Source: Mycobacterium sp. GA-0227b (GTDB taxonomy: Bacteria; Actinomycetota; Actinomycetes; Mycobacteriales; Mycobacteriaceae). From it: a stretch of 64,000 bases of DNA. The position numbers and the translations under genes were made by a program. Shown one piece after another: positions 28,255-36,923 of the stretch. How positions within the stretch are numbered: the stretch's first letter is position 1; each line of letters begins with the position of its first letter. Below the pieces are notes generated by a model that saw only the letters and a program-made list of their open reading frames with translations, did no database searches and had not been told where the DNA came from. Location of the stretch: NCBI RefSeq assembly GCF_001499855.1, contig NZ_LQIK01000002.1, forward strand, positions 172,211-236,210. Reading direction: 5' to 3'.

Positions 28255-29553
28255 ATGAGCACCGAGACGGCCGTGGCCGTCGCGCATCCGCGCAGGGCGG
28301 TGATCGACCGGGCGTGGCGCGCGCTCGGTCCCGGCGTCGAGGTGCTCAGCGGCGACGACGGTGGTCCACTGCGGCGAACCGTGAAGCGGATCATCGACCC
28401 GCTGGTGCTGCGGCTCCGATCGAACACCCAGTATTCGGCGCCGTTCGTGGCGCCCGAGGTGGCCGACGCGATGCATCACGTCATCGTCGGACATCGCGAC
28501 CAATTACGTGCCGCCGCAGCGTGGTTCGAGGTACTCAAGCGCGAGCGGCGCCGACTGCGGATCACCACCGGCAATGCCCAGGAACTGTACTTTCCGGTCT
28601 GCTTCGAGCTGGCCGTCACCAAAGGCATGCCGGCTCAACAGGACTGCGGTGCCGAGGAAGTGCTGCGGCAGATCCACGCCGATCGCGACCGCACCGCCAT
28701 CGAGGTGCTCAACCGGTTCGTCTCCGACGAGAAGGTGATCGCCGAACTGTCGAGGCAACTCCGCCGCAGTTGGCACGACGTGCACGCCGGTGGCGAGATC
28801 ACCGGCCCGTTCATGGCGGGGCTGACCACGGTGCTCGGACCCGCCGACAGCCACGCCGCAACCGCCGCCAGGCAACGGGTTTGGCACGCGCTGATCGCCG
28901 ACGCGGCACCTTACAACTTGGGAGCCAAGGCGCGTAACGGCACGGAGCTGCCGTGGTCGATCGTCGACCTCGGCCTCAGTTCTGTTGAGCCGCAGCAACC
29001 GCCGGCCATCACCGGTGGTTCGGACAGCGACCGTCCGCTGAACCGCTGTGTGGTCGACCGGGTGCGTGCGACGCTGCGGCGAGCCATGGACCGCGACGAA
29101 CTACCCGACGTGCCGACGCTGTGCGCCGAAGAGGTCGACCGCGCCTGCGCGCCGTGGGGCCTGCTCGCCGAGGACAAGCAGGCCACCCTGGTCGCCGGTA
29201 TCGAGGTCGCGGTAGAGCTGGCGCCGCTGGTGGACTGCTCGCCGCGCTACGAGTTGGCCCGCCAGATCCAGGCCCGGCTGCGCAAGGAGGCCTACGTGAT
29301 GCACGCCCGCCGCTACCTCGCCGAGGGCGGGCCGATCCATCCGCGTCAACAGCAGGTGATCGACGACCTCGCGGCGTTCGCGCGGCCGTACCTGAGTCGG
29401 CTGTGGGCGCGGCTGCACGGACGCGACGTGTGGCAGGAACCGTGCGACGACGTCGACGAGGTCCGCTCGGTGTTGGAAGGGGTGGCGAGATCGGTGAGCC
29501 TCGACCACCGGCAGCGGATCAAGTCGATGCTGGAGCTGCAGGTGGCGGGATGA
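28255..29553 (+). CDS. Unrecognised 432-residue helical protein, CHAT island
   Basis: 432 residues from the ATG at 28255, which fits the -10 spacing better than the in-frame ATG at 28213. Mostly alpha-helical and rich in Arg, Asp and Glu; no membrane helices, no signal peptide, no NTPase motif. Noticeable segments are AQELYFPVCFELAVTKGMPA (about 105-124), GGEITGPFMAGLTTVLGPAD (about 180-199), and a C-terminal Arg-rich helical region ending RQRIKSMLELQVAG. I do not recognise the family. It overlaps the next gene by ATGA and is probably coexpressed with it. As a neighbour of a caspase-like protease it may be a substrate, sensor or regulator; that is inference from position. Confidence 0.75.
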   Translation: MSTETAVAVAHPRRAVIDRAWRALGPGVEVLSGDDGGPLRRTVKRIIDPLVLRLRSNTQYSAPFVAPEVADAMHHVIVGHRDQLRAAAAWFEVLKRERRRLRITTGNAQELYFPVCFELAVTKGMPAQQDCGAEEVLRQIHADRDRTAIEVLNRFVSDEKVIAELSRQLRRSWHDVHAGGEITGPFMAGLTTVLGPADSHAATAARQRVWHALIADAAPYNLGAKARNGTELPWSIVDLGLSSVEPQQPPAITGGSDSDRPLNRCVVDRVRATLRRAMDRDELPDVPTLCAEEVDRACAPWGLLAEDKQATLVAGIEVAVELAPLVDCSPRYELARQIQARLRKEAYVMHARRYLAEGGPIHPRQQQVIDDLAAFARPYLSRLWARLHGRDVWQEPCDDVDEVRSVLEGVARSVSLDHRQRIKSMLELQVAG

Positions 29554-30629
29554 GACTGGTGGCAGATTCGGGGCTCTGGACCACGGGGCCGCTCACGACG
29601 CCGAGCCCCCTTCTGGCGGTGCTGGAGGTCAGCGGTGCGGTGCTGTCGTGGACGGTCGACGATGTCACCGAGTCGCAGATCACGTTCACCGATGTCGCGC
29701 GCGCCGACTGGCTGTGGCGGGTGGTCGGCGAGTCCGGTCATTCCGCCGTGGCGTCCATGCTGACCGGCCGCAGCGCCGTCGACAGCGTCGAGGTGGTGGA
29801 CGTGAACCTACTGCCGGGGGCGCTGGAGCCGCTGCGCAGGCTGGCGCTCGGGCATTGGCTGCGACGTTGGTGGCCGGCCAGCCAGCGCGATGCGATCCCG
29901 GTGCTCGACAGCGCGATCCTGGATGCCGAAGTCGCGCTGCTGACCGCCGCCGCGCAGGACTACTTCGGCGACGACACCTTCGATTCGGAGCTCACCCATC
30001 TGCTGGCCCCGCACGCGGCGGCGTTGAATGCTGCTGTGCTGGAAGGTGATCCGCGGATCGGTGCGCTCGTCGAGAGGTGCCGAAACGTCGCCGACGACAT
30101 CGGCGTCGCGTTGGACGCGGAACCGGTGACAAAGCGGCGTGACGATTACGCGCTCGCGGCCGGGGCGGAGGCGGGCGGTCGAGGTGCGGGCGTCATCGCC
30201 GGCGGCACCGCCTCGATCAACTGGGGCGCCGTACCGCCGGGCATCTTCGATGCTGCGGAGGGCGCCGTCGACTGGACCGTCGAGTTGGACGGCGACGTGG
30301 TCAACGGGATGATCGGCGCGGAGTTGACGGGTCTGGGCTCACCGCATGGCATCGCGGTGCGGTTGCAGTCGGGCACTGTCGGCGGAGCGGGCGCGCTCGG
30401 GGCGGACGGGCGTGCCGCGGTCCCGCTTGTCGATCCGCAGCGGCGGCCGATCACCGAACCCGCTGCCTGGAACCACGATTGGCGGGACACCACGGTGATT
30501 GTCGGTGTCGATGTCGCCGAGTCGGTGCAGACGCGCGAGAGGGTGCGGGCGTTCGCCCGGTTTCGGTTGCGGCAACCGGTCGCCGACGCGTTTCTGGCCG
30601 AGATCCTGGCCGCCGAATCGGATTACTGA
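29550..30629 (+). CDS. Unrecognised 359-residue protein, CHAT island
   Basis: 359 residues from the ATG at 29550, overlapping the previous stop (ATGA). The N-terminal half mixes strands and helices (LLAVLEVSGAVLSWTVDDVT; helix ALEPLRRLALGHWLRRWWPA). From about residue 215 a beta-sandwich-like region rich in Gly follows (GGTASINWGAVPPGIFD, VDWTVELDGDVVNGMIGAEL, DTTVIVGVDVAESVQ), reminiscent of a ligand- or protein-binding beta fold. No catalytic motif is visible and no family is recognised. It forms a two-gene unit with the 432-residue protein and ends with a 7-bp convergent overlap with the small gene of the lysX side. Confidence 0.75.
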   Translation: MRLVADSGLWTTGPLTTPSPLLAVLEVSGAVLSWTVDDVTESQITFTDVARADWLWRVVGESGHSAVASMLTGRSAVDSVEVVDVNLLPGALEPLRRLALGHWLRRWWPASQRDAIPVLDSAILDAEVALLTAAAQDYFGDDTFDSELTHLLAPHAAALNAAVLEGDPRIGALVERCRNVADDIGVALDAEPVTKRRDDYALAAGAEAGGRGAGVIAGGTASINWGAVPPGIFDAAEGAVDWTVELDGDVVNGMIGAELTGLGSPHGIAVRLQSGTVGGAGALGADGRAAVPLVDPQRRPITEPAAWNHDWRDTTVIVGVDVAESVQTRERVRAFARFRLRQPVADAFLAEILAAESDY

Positions 30630-30943
30630 GAGTCGTCGGACTGCTTGTTCATCTGCTCGCGGATTCGATCGAGCCGCTCGGCGGCCGCTCGCTGTCGCTC
30701 CTCGTACTGCTCGGCGACGCTGCGGCCCTCCGGTGTCTCCGCGGCGAGTTCAGACGCGCCGATCGCGGTGCCGTACCGGGTTTCGATCTTCTCTCGCACG
30801 GATTCGTACGTCGGGACGCCGCCCGGGGTGTATCCGCTGTCGACCGGTTCGACGGGGGTGGTGGCCTCGGGTTTGGGCTCGACGATCTCGGCGTCGACCG
30901 CGGGTTCCGGGTCGGGAGGCGGTTCGTCCGGCATATCGCTCAC
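30623..30943 (-). CDS. Small acidic/coiled-coil protein downstream of lysX
   Basis: 106 residues from a GTG at 30943 (ATG at 30934 is an alternative). The N-terminal third is acidic and Pro-rich (MPDEPPPDPEPAVDAEIVEP). The C-terminal part is helical and charged, likely coiled coil ([40 protein letters not shown]). It begins 8 bp after the lysX stop and is probably cotranscribed. No enzyme motif. Function unknown. Confidence 0.7.
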   Translation of the reverse strand: MSDMPDEPPPDPEPAVDAEIVEPKPEATTPVEPVDSGYTPGGVPTYESVREKIETRYGTAIGASELAAETPEGRSVAEQYEERQRAAAERLDRIREQMNKQSDDSQ

Positions 30944-30951
30944 GGTACCCG

Positions 30952-33900
30952 TCAGCGCGGCTTGGCCAACGGGAACGGGAGCGTCTCTCGGATGCTGCGG
31001 CCGGTGATCAGCATGACGACGCGGTCCACGCCCATGCCGAGTCCACCCGTCGGTGGCATCGCGTACTCCATGGCCTGCAGGAAATCCTCGTCGAGTTCCA
31101 TCGCCTCGGGATCGCCGCCCGCGGCCAGCAGCGACTGCTCCTGCAACCGCCTTCGCTGCTCGACCGGATCGGTGAGTTCGCTGTAGGCGGTGCCGAGTTC
31201 GACGCCCCACGCGACAAGGTCCCAGCGTTCGGCGACACCGGGAATGCTGCGGTGCGGCCGGGTCAGCGGTGACACCGACGTCGGGAAGTCCTTGTAGAAG
31301 GTCGGCTCTTCGGTGCGGTCCTCGACGAGTCGCTCGTAGAGTTCCAGCACCACCGCGCCGGCGTCCCAGTGCGTCAGGTAAGGGATGTCGGCGGCGTCGC
31401 ACAGCTTGCGCAGCGTCGCCAGGTCGGTGTCGGGGCAGATCTGCTCGCCGAGCGCCTCCGACACCGCGCCGTGCACGGTCTTGACCCTCCACTGCCCCGA
31501 GATGTCGACGGGTTCGGGCGTGCCGTCGTCACGCGCTCGGTAGAACACCTGTGAGCCGTTGGCGGCCTCGGCCGCGTTCTGGATCAACTCGCGGCAACCT
31601 TCGATCCACACGTTGTAGTCCGCGTGGGCCTGATAGGCCTCCAGCAGCGTGAATTCGGGATTGTGGCTGAAGTCCACGCCCTCGTTGCGGAACGCTCGGC
31701 CCAGCTCGAAGACCCGCTCCACCCCGCCGACGCACAGCCGCTTGAGGTAGAGCTCGGGGGCGATGCGCAGGTAGAGGTCGAGGTCGTAGGCGTTGATGTG
31801 GGTCAAAAACGGGCGGGCGTTCGCGCCTCCGTGGACCTGCTGCAGGATCGGTGTCTCGACCTCGAGGAATCCCTTGCCGACCAACGTCTCCCGGATCGCG
31901 TGCAGCACACCACTTCGCGCGCGGATCAGGTCGCGGGCATCGGTGTTGATCGCCAGGTCGACGTAGCGGGCGCGGACCCGAGCCTCCTGATCGGTCAACC
32001 CTTTCCACTTGTCGGGCAATGGACGCAGGCACTTGCCGATCAGCCGCCAGTCGTGCACCAGCAACGAGCGGGTGCCCTTCTTGCTGTAGCCCATCGTGCC
32101 GGAGACCTCGATCAGGTCGCCCAGGTCGATGGCGTGGGTGAAGTCGGCGGTCGCCCCCGACTCGAGCAACGAATTGTCCAGCAGCAGTTGAATTTCGCCG
32201 GACCAGTCGCGCAGCTGGGCGAACAGCACGCCGCCGTAGTCGCGGCTGCGCAGCACCCGGCCCGCGACCGAGATCATTTCGCCATCGGCGGCTTCGGTTC
32301 CCAAGGCCGCCGCGACGGTGTGTGACGGCTCCCTGCCGACGGGGTAGGCATCGATCCCGTTGTCCTGCAACGCTTTGAGCTTGGCCATCCGTACCCGGAC
32401 CTGTTCGGGCAGCCGTGGCTCGTCGCCGTCGGGCAGGTCCACCGCCAGGCCGCTGACGTCCGGGGCCGTGCCGTCGTGGTGCAGCAGTCCCGTCGCCATC
32501 AGATTCCTCGGCACCGCGGTGTGGTGTCCGGTGTGCGGCTGCTCATGGCGCCGCGAGAACGGCAGGACGAGAAAACCTTCGGCGATCACCGATGCCACCC
32601 CGACCCGCGGCACCAGCCGGGCGTCTTCGTAACAGGCGTAGCGCGGCACCCATTCCGGTTGATATTTCATGTTCGACCGGTACAGCGTCTCGAGTTGCCA
32701 CCACCGCGAGAAGAACACCAGAAGCCCGCGCCACAGCCGTGCGACCGGCCCGGCGCCCAGCTGCGCGCCCTGCTCGAAAGCCGAGCGGAACATCGCGAAG
32801 TTCAGCGAAACCCTCGTGACGCCAATGTCTTCGGCCTGCATACACAGTTCGCTGACCATCAGCTCGATGGTGCCGTTGGGGGATTGGGGTGAACGGCGCA
32901 TCAAATCCAGCGAGACGCCGGTGGCGCCCCATGGCACCAGCGAGAGCATCGCGACAACGTCATCATGCTGCACGGCCTCCACCAGCAGGCAGTCACCGTC
33001 GGCGGGGTCACCGAGCCTGCCCAGTGCCATCGAGAAACCCCGCTCGTCGTCGGTGTCGCGCCAGGCGTCCGCCCGGGCGATGACCTCGGCCATCTCCTCG
33101 GAGCCCAGATCGCGGTGCCTGCGAATGCGCACGCTGACGCCCGCGCGACGGGCGCGTGTCACCGCCTGCCGGACGGCGCGCATGTCCGGTCCGGAGAGTC
33201 GGAATGTGTCGGGATGGAGGATGGCTTCGTCGCCGAGCTGCAACGCGTTGAGGCCCGCCGCGCGAAACGCCTCCGCGCCGGCGGAGCTTGCGCCCATCAC
33301 ACCGGGCGCCCAGCCGTAGGTCTGACACAGCGCCAACCACGCATCGATTGCCGCGGGCCATGCTTTCGGGTCGCCGACGGGGTCCCCGCTGGCCAGGCAG
33401 ACACCGACCTCGACGCGGTAGGTGATGGCGGCCCGCCCGGTCGGGGCGAACACCACCGCCTTGTCGCGGCGCGTCGCGAAATAGCCGAGCGAGTCGTTCT
33501 TACCGAACAACTCCAGCAGCCCGCGCAGCGCTGATTCGTCCTCGCCGGTGAGGGCATTGTCGGCCCGCTGGGACTGAAACAGCACGACTGCCGCGACCAT
33601 CAGGGCCACCGCGCCGAACAGCCCGAGCAGCGCGTTGACGAGTACATGCGGATGTCCGGAGAAGTTGGACGAGTCCGCCCCCGCGAACGCGCCGACCCGG
33701 TTCAGCGCGTACCAGAATCGGTCATCGCGAGCCAGCGAGCCGGGGAACAATTCGAGCAGCCCCCACCCGATCGCCGTACCGATCGCCAAACCCGCGACCA
33801 GCACGGCCGCCGCCTTGAGCAGCGCGCCGCGGCGCACTTTCGCCCAGAACTCGCGCCGGGCCAAGAGCAGTAAAAGGATCGCGGCGACATGGAAGATCAG

Positions 33901-34272
33901 CCCGATCACCTCGCCGATCTCCTGCATCGCCGATTCGTCGCCGGTGATCAGGTCCGCGATGTTCCAACCGATCGCGGCCACCATGTAGCCGAGCAAAAGC
34001 CACCACGCGATGCTCTTGCGCGCCGCCAGGGCGGCGGCCAGCAGCGCCAGCACGAACGCCCACGCGAAGCTCGTGTCGGGGAAGTTGAAGATGTAGTCGT
34101 TGACGAACTCGCGCGGCACTTTGATGACCGATCGCACGAACGGCGAGACGCTCGCCAACAACGACAGCGTGGCGATGACGCCGACGGTCCAGCCGGCCGC
34201 CGCGGGCACCCACCAATACCCGGACCTGCGGCGGGTGCTGGGCAGGCTGGCGACGGTCATACGCCGCGACAT
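30952..34272 (-). CDS. lysX: Bifunctional lysyl-tRNA synthetase / lysyl-phosphatidylglycerol synthase
   Basis: 1106 residues from the ATG at 34272; an ATG at 34260 is nearly equal and the open frame goes 28 codons further. The N-terminal part (about 20-260) has six or seven membrane helices, then an MprF-like (DUF2156) domain with [20 protein letters not shown] and [20 protein letters not shown]. The C-terminal half is a class II lysyl-tRNA synthetase: anticodon OB-fold, motif 2 [20 protein letters not shown], and motif 3 [15 protein letters not shown]. LysX of M. tuberculosis makes lysyl-tRNA and transfers lysine to phosphatidylglycerol, which gives resistance to cationic peptides. The gene overlaps no other. 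A 31-bp gap separates it from the DUF1844 gene upstream. Confidence 0.96.
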   Translation of the reverse strand: MSRRMTVASLPSTRRRSGYWWVPAAAGWTVGVIATLSLLASVSPFVRSVIKVPREFVNDYIFNFPDTSFAWAFVLALLAAALAARKSIAWWLLLGYMVAAIGWNIADLITGDESAMQEIGEVIGLIFHVAAILLLLLARREFWAKVRRGALLKAAAVLVAGLAIGTAIGWGLLELFPGSLARDDRFWYALNRVGAFAGADSSNFSGHPHVLVNALLGLFGAVALMVAAVVLFQSQRADNALTGEDESALRGLLELFGKNDSLGYFATRRDKAVVFAPTGRAAITYRVEVGVCLASGDPVGDPKAWPAAIDAWLALCQTYGWAPGVMGASSAGAEAFRAAGLNALQLGDEAILHPDTFRLSGPDMRAVRQAVTRARRAGVSVRIRRHRDLGSEEMAEVIARADAWRDTDDERGFSMALGRLGDPADGDCLLVEAVQHDDVVAMLSLVPWGATGVSLDLMRRSPQSPNGTIELMVSELCMQAEDIGVTRVSLNFAMFRSAFEQGAQLGAGPVARLWRGLLVFFSRWWQLETLYRSNMKYQPEWVPRYACYEDARLVPRVGVASVIAEGFLVLPFSRRHEQPHTGHHTAVPRNLMATGLLHHDGTAPDVSGLAVDLPDGDEPRLPEQVRVRMAKLKALQDNGIDAYPVGREPSHTVAAALGTEAADGEMISVAGRVLRSRDYGGVLFAQLRDWSGEIQLLLDNSLLESGATADFTHAIDLGDLIEVSGTMGYSKKGTRSLLVHDWRLIGKCLRPLPDKWKGLTDQEARVRARYVDLAINTDARDLIRARSGVLHAIRETLVGKGFLEVETPILQQVHGGANARPFLTHINAYDLDLYLRIAPELYLKRLCVGGVERVFELGRAFRNEGVDFSHNPEFTLLEAYQAHADYNVWIEGCRELIQNAAEAANGSQVFYRARDDGTPEPVDISGQWRVKTVHGAVSEALGEQICPDTDLATLRKLCDAADIPYLTHWDAGAVVLELYERLVEDRTEEPTFYKDFPTSVSPLTRPHRSIPGVAERWDLVAWGVELGTAYSELTDPVEQRRRLQEQSLLAAGGDPEAMELDEDFLQAMEYAMPPTGGLGMGVDRVVMLITGRSIRETLPFPLAKPR

Positions 34273-34303
34273 TATTCGGTTGTGACGCGAAATGGGCGGT
34301 GAC

Positions 34304-34666
34304 TCACGACCACACGGGACCGGTGTATTTCTCGCCGGGACCGTGCCCGGGCTCATCCGGCGAAGCGCTGGCTTCGCGGAACGCCAACTGCAGCGTCTTC
34401 AGCCCGTCGCGGACCGGTCCGGCGTGCGGTCCGAGATACTCGGCGGACGCGGTGACCAATCCGGCCAGCGCGGTGATCAGCCGGCGCGCCTCGTCGAGAT
34501 CGCGGTGCGGACTGTCGTCGGGGTTCTCGGCCGACAAGCCCAGCTTCTCCGCGGCGGCGCTCATCAGCATGACCGCTGACCGGGTGATCACCTCGACGGC
34601 GGGGATGTCGGCCAGGTCGCGCACGGCCGAGCCGTCCAGGTCGCGTGGGTTCGAGTCATCGGTCAC
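34304..34666 (-). CDS. DUF1844 protein
   Basis: 120 residues from a GTG at 34666 ([20 protein letters not shown]). The longer frame to 34735 runs through the infC promoter and is less likely. The core [23 protein letters not shown] identifies DUF1844, a small helical protein family found next to infC in actinobacteria; function unknown. It lies upstream of lysX on the same strand and is divergent from the infC operon, whose -10 box is only 7 bp from this start. Confidence 0.85.
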   Translation of the reverse strand: MTDDSNPRDLDGSAVRDLADIPAVEVITRSAVMLMSAAAEKLGLSAENPDDSPHRDLDEARRLITALAGLVTASAEYLGPHAGPVRDGLKTLQLAFREASASPDEPGHGPGEKYTGPVWS

Positions 34667-34678
34667 GCCTGTTAGACT
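34650..34678 (+). promoter_or_regulatory. infC operon promoter, extended -10
   Basis: TAGACT (34673-34678) is preceded by TGT, an extended -10 (TGn) element. TTCGAG at 34650-34655 is a weak -35 at 17 bp. Transcription would start near 34685 and give a leader of about 210 nt before the infC start. Confidence 0.55.
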
Positions 34679-34684
34679 GGCATG

Positions 34685-34894
34685 CGCGACCGTCCCGGCA
34701 AACGCCAGGGACAGCAAGTGGAGTCCCTCTCCCACCGCTGGCCACAGGAACCTTCCGAAGGCTCAGCGGTCCGGTCACAGGCATTTATGCCTGTCCTGGT
34801 CGGCTGTGGGCCCTGCTGTGAGCAGGGCTTTTCTGTTCGGTTGAGCAGAGTGCTGACGGAAGTGGACTCCTAGAGGACAACAGTAGGAGGCCCC
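34685..34894 (+). promoter_or_regulatory. infC leader with terminator hairpin (candidate attenuator)
   Basis: The untranslated leader carries two strong hairpins: ACAGGCA (34777-34783) / TGCCTGT (34788-34794) with loop TTTA, and the terminator at 34810-34834. A terminator between a promoter and its own first gene suggests transcription attenuation. In Bacillus the infC-rpmI-rplT leader is controlled by ribosomal protein L20; a similar role for L20 here is inferred, not shown. Confidence 0.5.
34810..34834 (+). terminator. Intrinsic terminator in the infC leader
   Basis: GCCCTGCT (34810-34817) pairs perfectly with AGCAGGGC (34821-34828) around a GTG loop and is followed by TTTTCT. The stem is 8 bp and GC-rich with a short T-run. 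It lies about 60 nt before the infC start. Confidence 0.7.
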
Positions 34895-34897
34895 ATC
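34885..34897 (+). promoter_or_regulatory. infC ribosome binding site and ATC start codon
   Basis: AGGAGG (34885-34890) is followed by CCCC and then ATC (34895-34897). Between the in-frame TAG (34871-34873) and this ATC there is no ATG, GTG or TTG, so ATC is the only site that keeps the conserved IF3 N-terminus. IF3 discriminates against non-AUG starts, the classic basis of infC autoregulation in E. coli (AUU). Confidence 0.85.
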
Positions 34898-35482
34898 AGC
34901 ACTGAGACCCGCGTCAACGAGCGCATCCGCGTACCTGAAGTCCGTCTGATCGGACCGGGCGGTGAGCAGGTAGGCATTGTGCGCATCGAAGATGCACTCC
35001 GCGTCGCCGCGGATGCCGATCTCGATCTCGTCGAAGTAGCACCGGATGCGAAACCGCCGGTCTGCAAGATCATGGACTACGGAAAGTTCAAATACGAGAC
35101 GGCTCAGAAGGCACGCGAGTCTCGCAAGAACCAGCAGCAGACCGTCGTCAAGGAACAGAAGCTCCGTCCCAAGATCGACCCGCACGACTACGAGACCAAA
35201 AAGGGTCACGTGATCCGCTTCCTCGAGGCGGGGTCGAAGGTCAAGGTGACGATCATGTTCCGCGGGCGCGAGCAGTCGCGGCCCGAGTTGGGCTTCCGCC
35301 TCCTGCAGCGACTGGGCGCCGACGTCGCCGACTACGGCTTCGTCGAGACGTCCGCCAAGCAGGACGGCCGCAACATGACGATGGTGCTGGCACCGCACCG
35401 CGGCGCGAAGACTCGCGCCAAGGCGGCCCAGCAGGCCGAAGGCTCCGCAGAGCCGGCCCCAGCACCCGACAGAACCAGTTAG
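34895..35482 (+). CDS. infC: Translation initiation factor IF-3 (ATC start)
   Basis: 195 residues from the ATC at 34895 ([20 protein letters not shown]; initiator would be fMet). The next usable start, GTG at 34979, would remove 28 residues of the N-domain. The N-domain spans about 1-75 ([32 protein letters not shown]), a Lys-rich linker follows, and the C-domain (about 88-170) has [20 protein letters not shown] and [14 protein letters not shown]3 binds the 30S subunit, blocks premature 50S joining and checks the start codon. It is first in the infC-rpmI-rplT-tsnR cluster. The rare start implies feedback control by its own product. Confidence 0.95.
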   Translation: MSTETRVNERIRVPEVRLIGPGGEQVGIVRIEDALRVAADADLDLVEVAPDAKPPVCKIMDYGKFKYETAQKARESRKNQQQTVVKEQKLRPKIDPHDYETKKGHVIRFLEAGSKVKVTIMFRGREQSRPELGFRLLQRLGADVADYGFVETSAKQDGRNMTMVLAPHRGAKTRAKAAQQAEGSAEPAPAPDRTS

Positions 35483-35502
35483 AACGACAGAGCAGAGGAC
35501 AT

Positions 35503-35697
35503 ATGCCCAAGGCGAAGACCCACAGCGGCGCTTCCAAGCGGTTCCGGCGCACCGGGACCGGCAAGATCGTGCGCCAGAAGGCCAACCGTCGCCACTTGCT
35601 CGAGCACAAGCCGAGCACCAGGACCCGGCGTCTCGAAGGCCGCACCGGCGTGTCGGCCAACGACACCGCCCGCGTCAAGAAGATGCTCAACGGCTGA
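35503..35697 (+). CDS. rpmI: 50S ribosomal protein L35
   Basis: 64 residues, the family length. Very basic, with the signature [20 protein letters not shown] at the N-terminus. AGAGGAC lies just before the ATG. It follows infC by 20 bp and precedes rplT by 63 bp, the conserved operon order. Confidence 0.97.
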   Translation: MPKAKTHSGASKRFRRTGTGKIVRQKANRRHLLEHKPSTRTRRLEGRTGVSANDTARVKKMLNG

Positions 35698-35760
35698 CCG
35701 TATTTGTCTCGTAGTCATCTCGTATGACGTCTCGTACGACCTGAACGAAGGAACACTCCC

Positions 35761-36150
35761 ATGGCACGCGTCAAGCGCGCAGTCAACGCCCAAAAGAAGC
35801 GGCGCACCATACTCAAGGCATCCAAGGGCTATCGGGGCCAGCGGTCGCGGCTGTACCGCAAGGCCAAAGAGCAGCAGCTGCATTCGCTCAACTACGCCTA
35901 CCGCGACCGCCGCGCCCGCAAGGGTGAGTTCCGCAAACTGTGGATCTCTCGCATCAACGCCGCGGCCCGGGCCAACGACATCACCTACAACCGGCTGATC
36001 CAGGGCCTGAAGGCCGCCGGGGTCGAGGTGGACCGCAAGAACCTCGCCGAGATCGCCGTCAGTGATCCGGGCGCGTTCACCGCGTTGGTGGAGGTCGCCA
36101 AGGGTGCGCTGCCCAGTGATGTGAACGCGCCCTCGGGCGAGGCTGCCTGA
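35761..36150 (+). CDS. rplT: 50S ribosomal protein L20
   Basis: 129 residues. The N-terminal basic extension ([20 protein letters not shown]) and the globular part with [20 protein letters not shown] and [19 protein letters not shown] are typical. GAAGGA precedes the ATG. L20 is an early 23S assembly protein and in Bacillus and E. coli represses its own operon through the leader or operator mRNA, which makes it the natural ligand for the hairpins upstream of infC. tsnR starts 23 bp downstream. Confidence 0.97.
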   Translation: MARVKRAVNAQKKRRTILKASKGYRGQRSRLYRKAKEQQLHSLNYAYRDRRARKGEFRKLWISRINAAARANDITYNRLIQGLKAAGVEVDRKNLAEIAVSDPGAFTALVEVAKGALPSDVNAPSGEAA

Positions 36151-36173
36151 CGCTCACTGAACGCTCCGCCCGG

Positions 36174-36923
36174 GTGGTCGCAGCGGTCAAGCTGCACCGC
36201 CACGTCGGACGACGCCGCGCCGCCCGCTTCCTCGCCGAGGGGCCCAACCTCGTCGAGGCGGCGCTGCGGCGCGGACTCGTATCCGAGGTGTTCGTCACCG
36301 AAGCCGCGCTGGACCGGTTCGGTCCGATGCTGGCCGACGCGCCCGTGCACCTGGTCACCGAACGGGCGGCAAAAGCGTTGTCGGAAACCGTGACTCCAGT
36401 CGGTCTGGTCGCGGTGTGTTCGACACCGGAGACATCGCTGCCTGACGTGCTGGCCGGTTCTCCGCGGCTGGTGGCGGTCGCGGTGGACATTTCCGAACCG
36501 GGCAACGCCGGCACGCTGATCCGCATCGCCGACGCGATGGGCGCCGACGCCGTCGTGCTCGCCGGCCACAGTGTCGACCCGTACAACGGCAAGTGCCTGA
36601 GAGCGTCGGCGGGCAGCATCTTCTCGATCCCGGTGGTCGACGGGGGTGAGGCCGCCGATGCCGGCGGGGTCGTCGCCGCGTTGGGCGAGGCCGGGCTGCA
36701 GGTGCTGGCCACCACCGTCGACGGCGAGGTGTCGTTGGAAGACGTGGACCTCACCGCGCCGACGGCGTGGTTGTTCGGGCCCGAAGCGCACGGCCTGTCA
36801 ACCGAATTGGCCATCACGGCCGACCACCGGGTGCACATCCCGATGCCGGGTCGCGCCGAGAGCCTCAACGTGGCCTCGGCCGCGGCGATCTGCCTGTACC
36901 AGAGCGCGCAGGCCCGGCCCTAA
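36174..36923 (+). CDS. tsnR: SpoU-family rRNA/tRNA 2'-O-methyltransferase (TsnR)
   Basis: 249 residues from a GTG at 36174 (VVAAVKLHRHVGRRRAARFL). Eight codons upstream (LTERSARV-like) still read as protein down to an ACG that overlaps the rplT stop, so the true start might lie there, but no ordinary start codon exists. SpoU motifs are clear: motif 1 NAGTLIRIADAMGAD, motif 2 LFGPEAHGLS, motif 3 IPMPGRAESLNVASAAAICLYQ (the knot). It methylates ribose of an RNA nucleotide using S-adenosylmethionine. Its 3' end overlaps the convergent acyl-CoA dehydrogenase by 4 bp. Target nucleotide unknown. Confidence 0.93.
   Translation: MVAAVKLHRHVGRRRAARFLAEGPNLVEAALRRGLVSEVFVTEAALDRFGPMLADAPVHLVTERAAKALSETVTPVGLVAVCSTPETSLPDVLAGSPRLVAVAVDISEPGNAGTLIRIADAMGADAVVLAGHSVDPYNGKCLRASAGSIFSIPVVDGGEAADAGGVVAALGEAGLQVLATTVDGEVSLEDVDLTAPTAWLFGPEAHGLSTELAITADHRVHIPMPGRAESLNVASAAAICLYQSAQARP

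Noticed and set aside
34682..34873. 63-codon upstream frame in the infC leader ending at TAG
   Set aside because: The predicted transcription start (about 34685) lies after its ATG, and the peptide has no conserved character; it is more likely leader RNA.
36150..36173. ACG or other non-standard start for tsnR overlapping the rplT stop
   Set aside because: The upstream codons look protein-like, but a standard GTG exists at 36174 and no ribosome binding site favours ACG.
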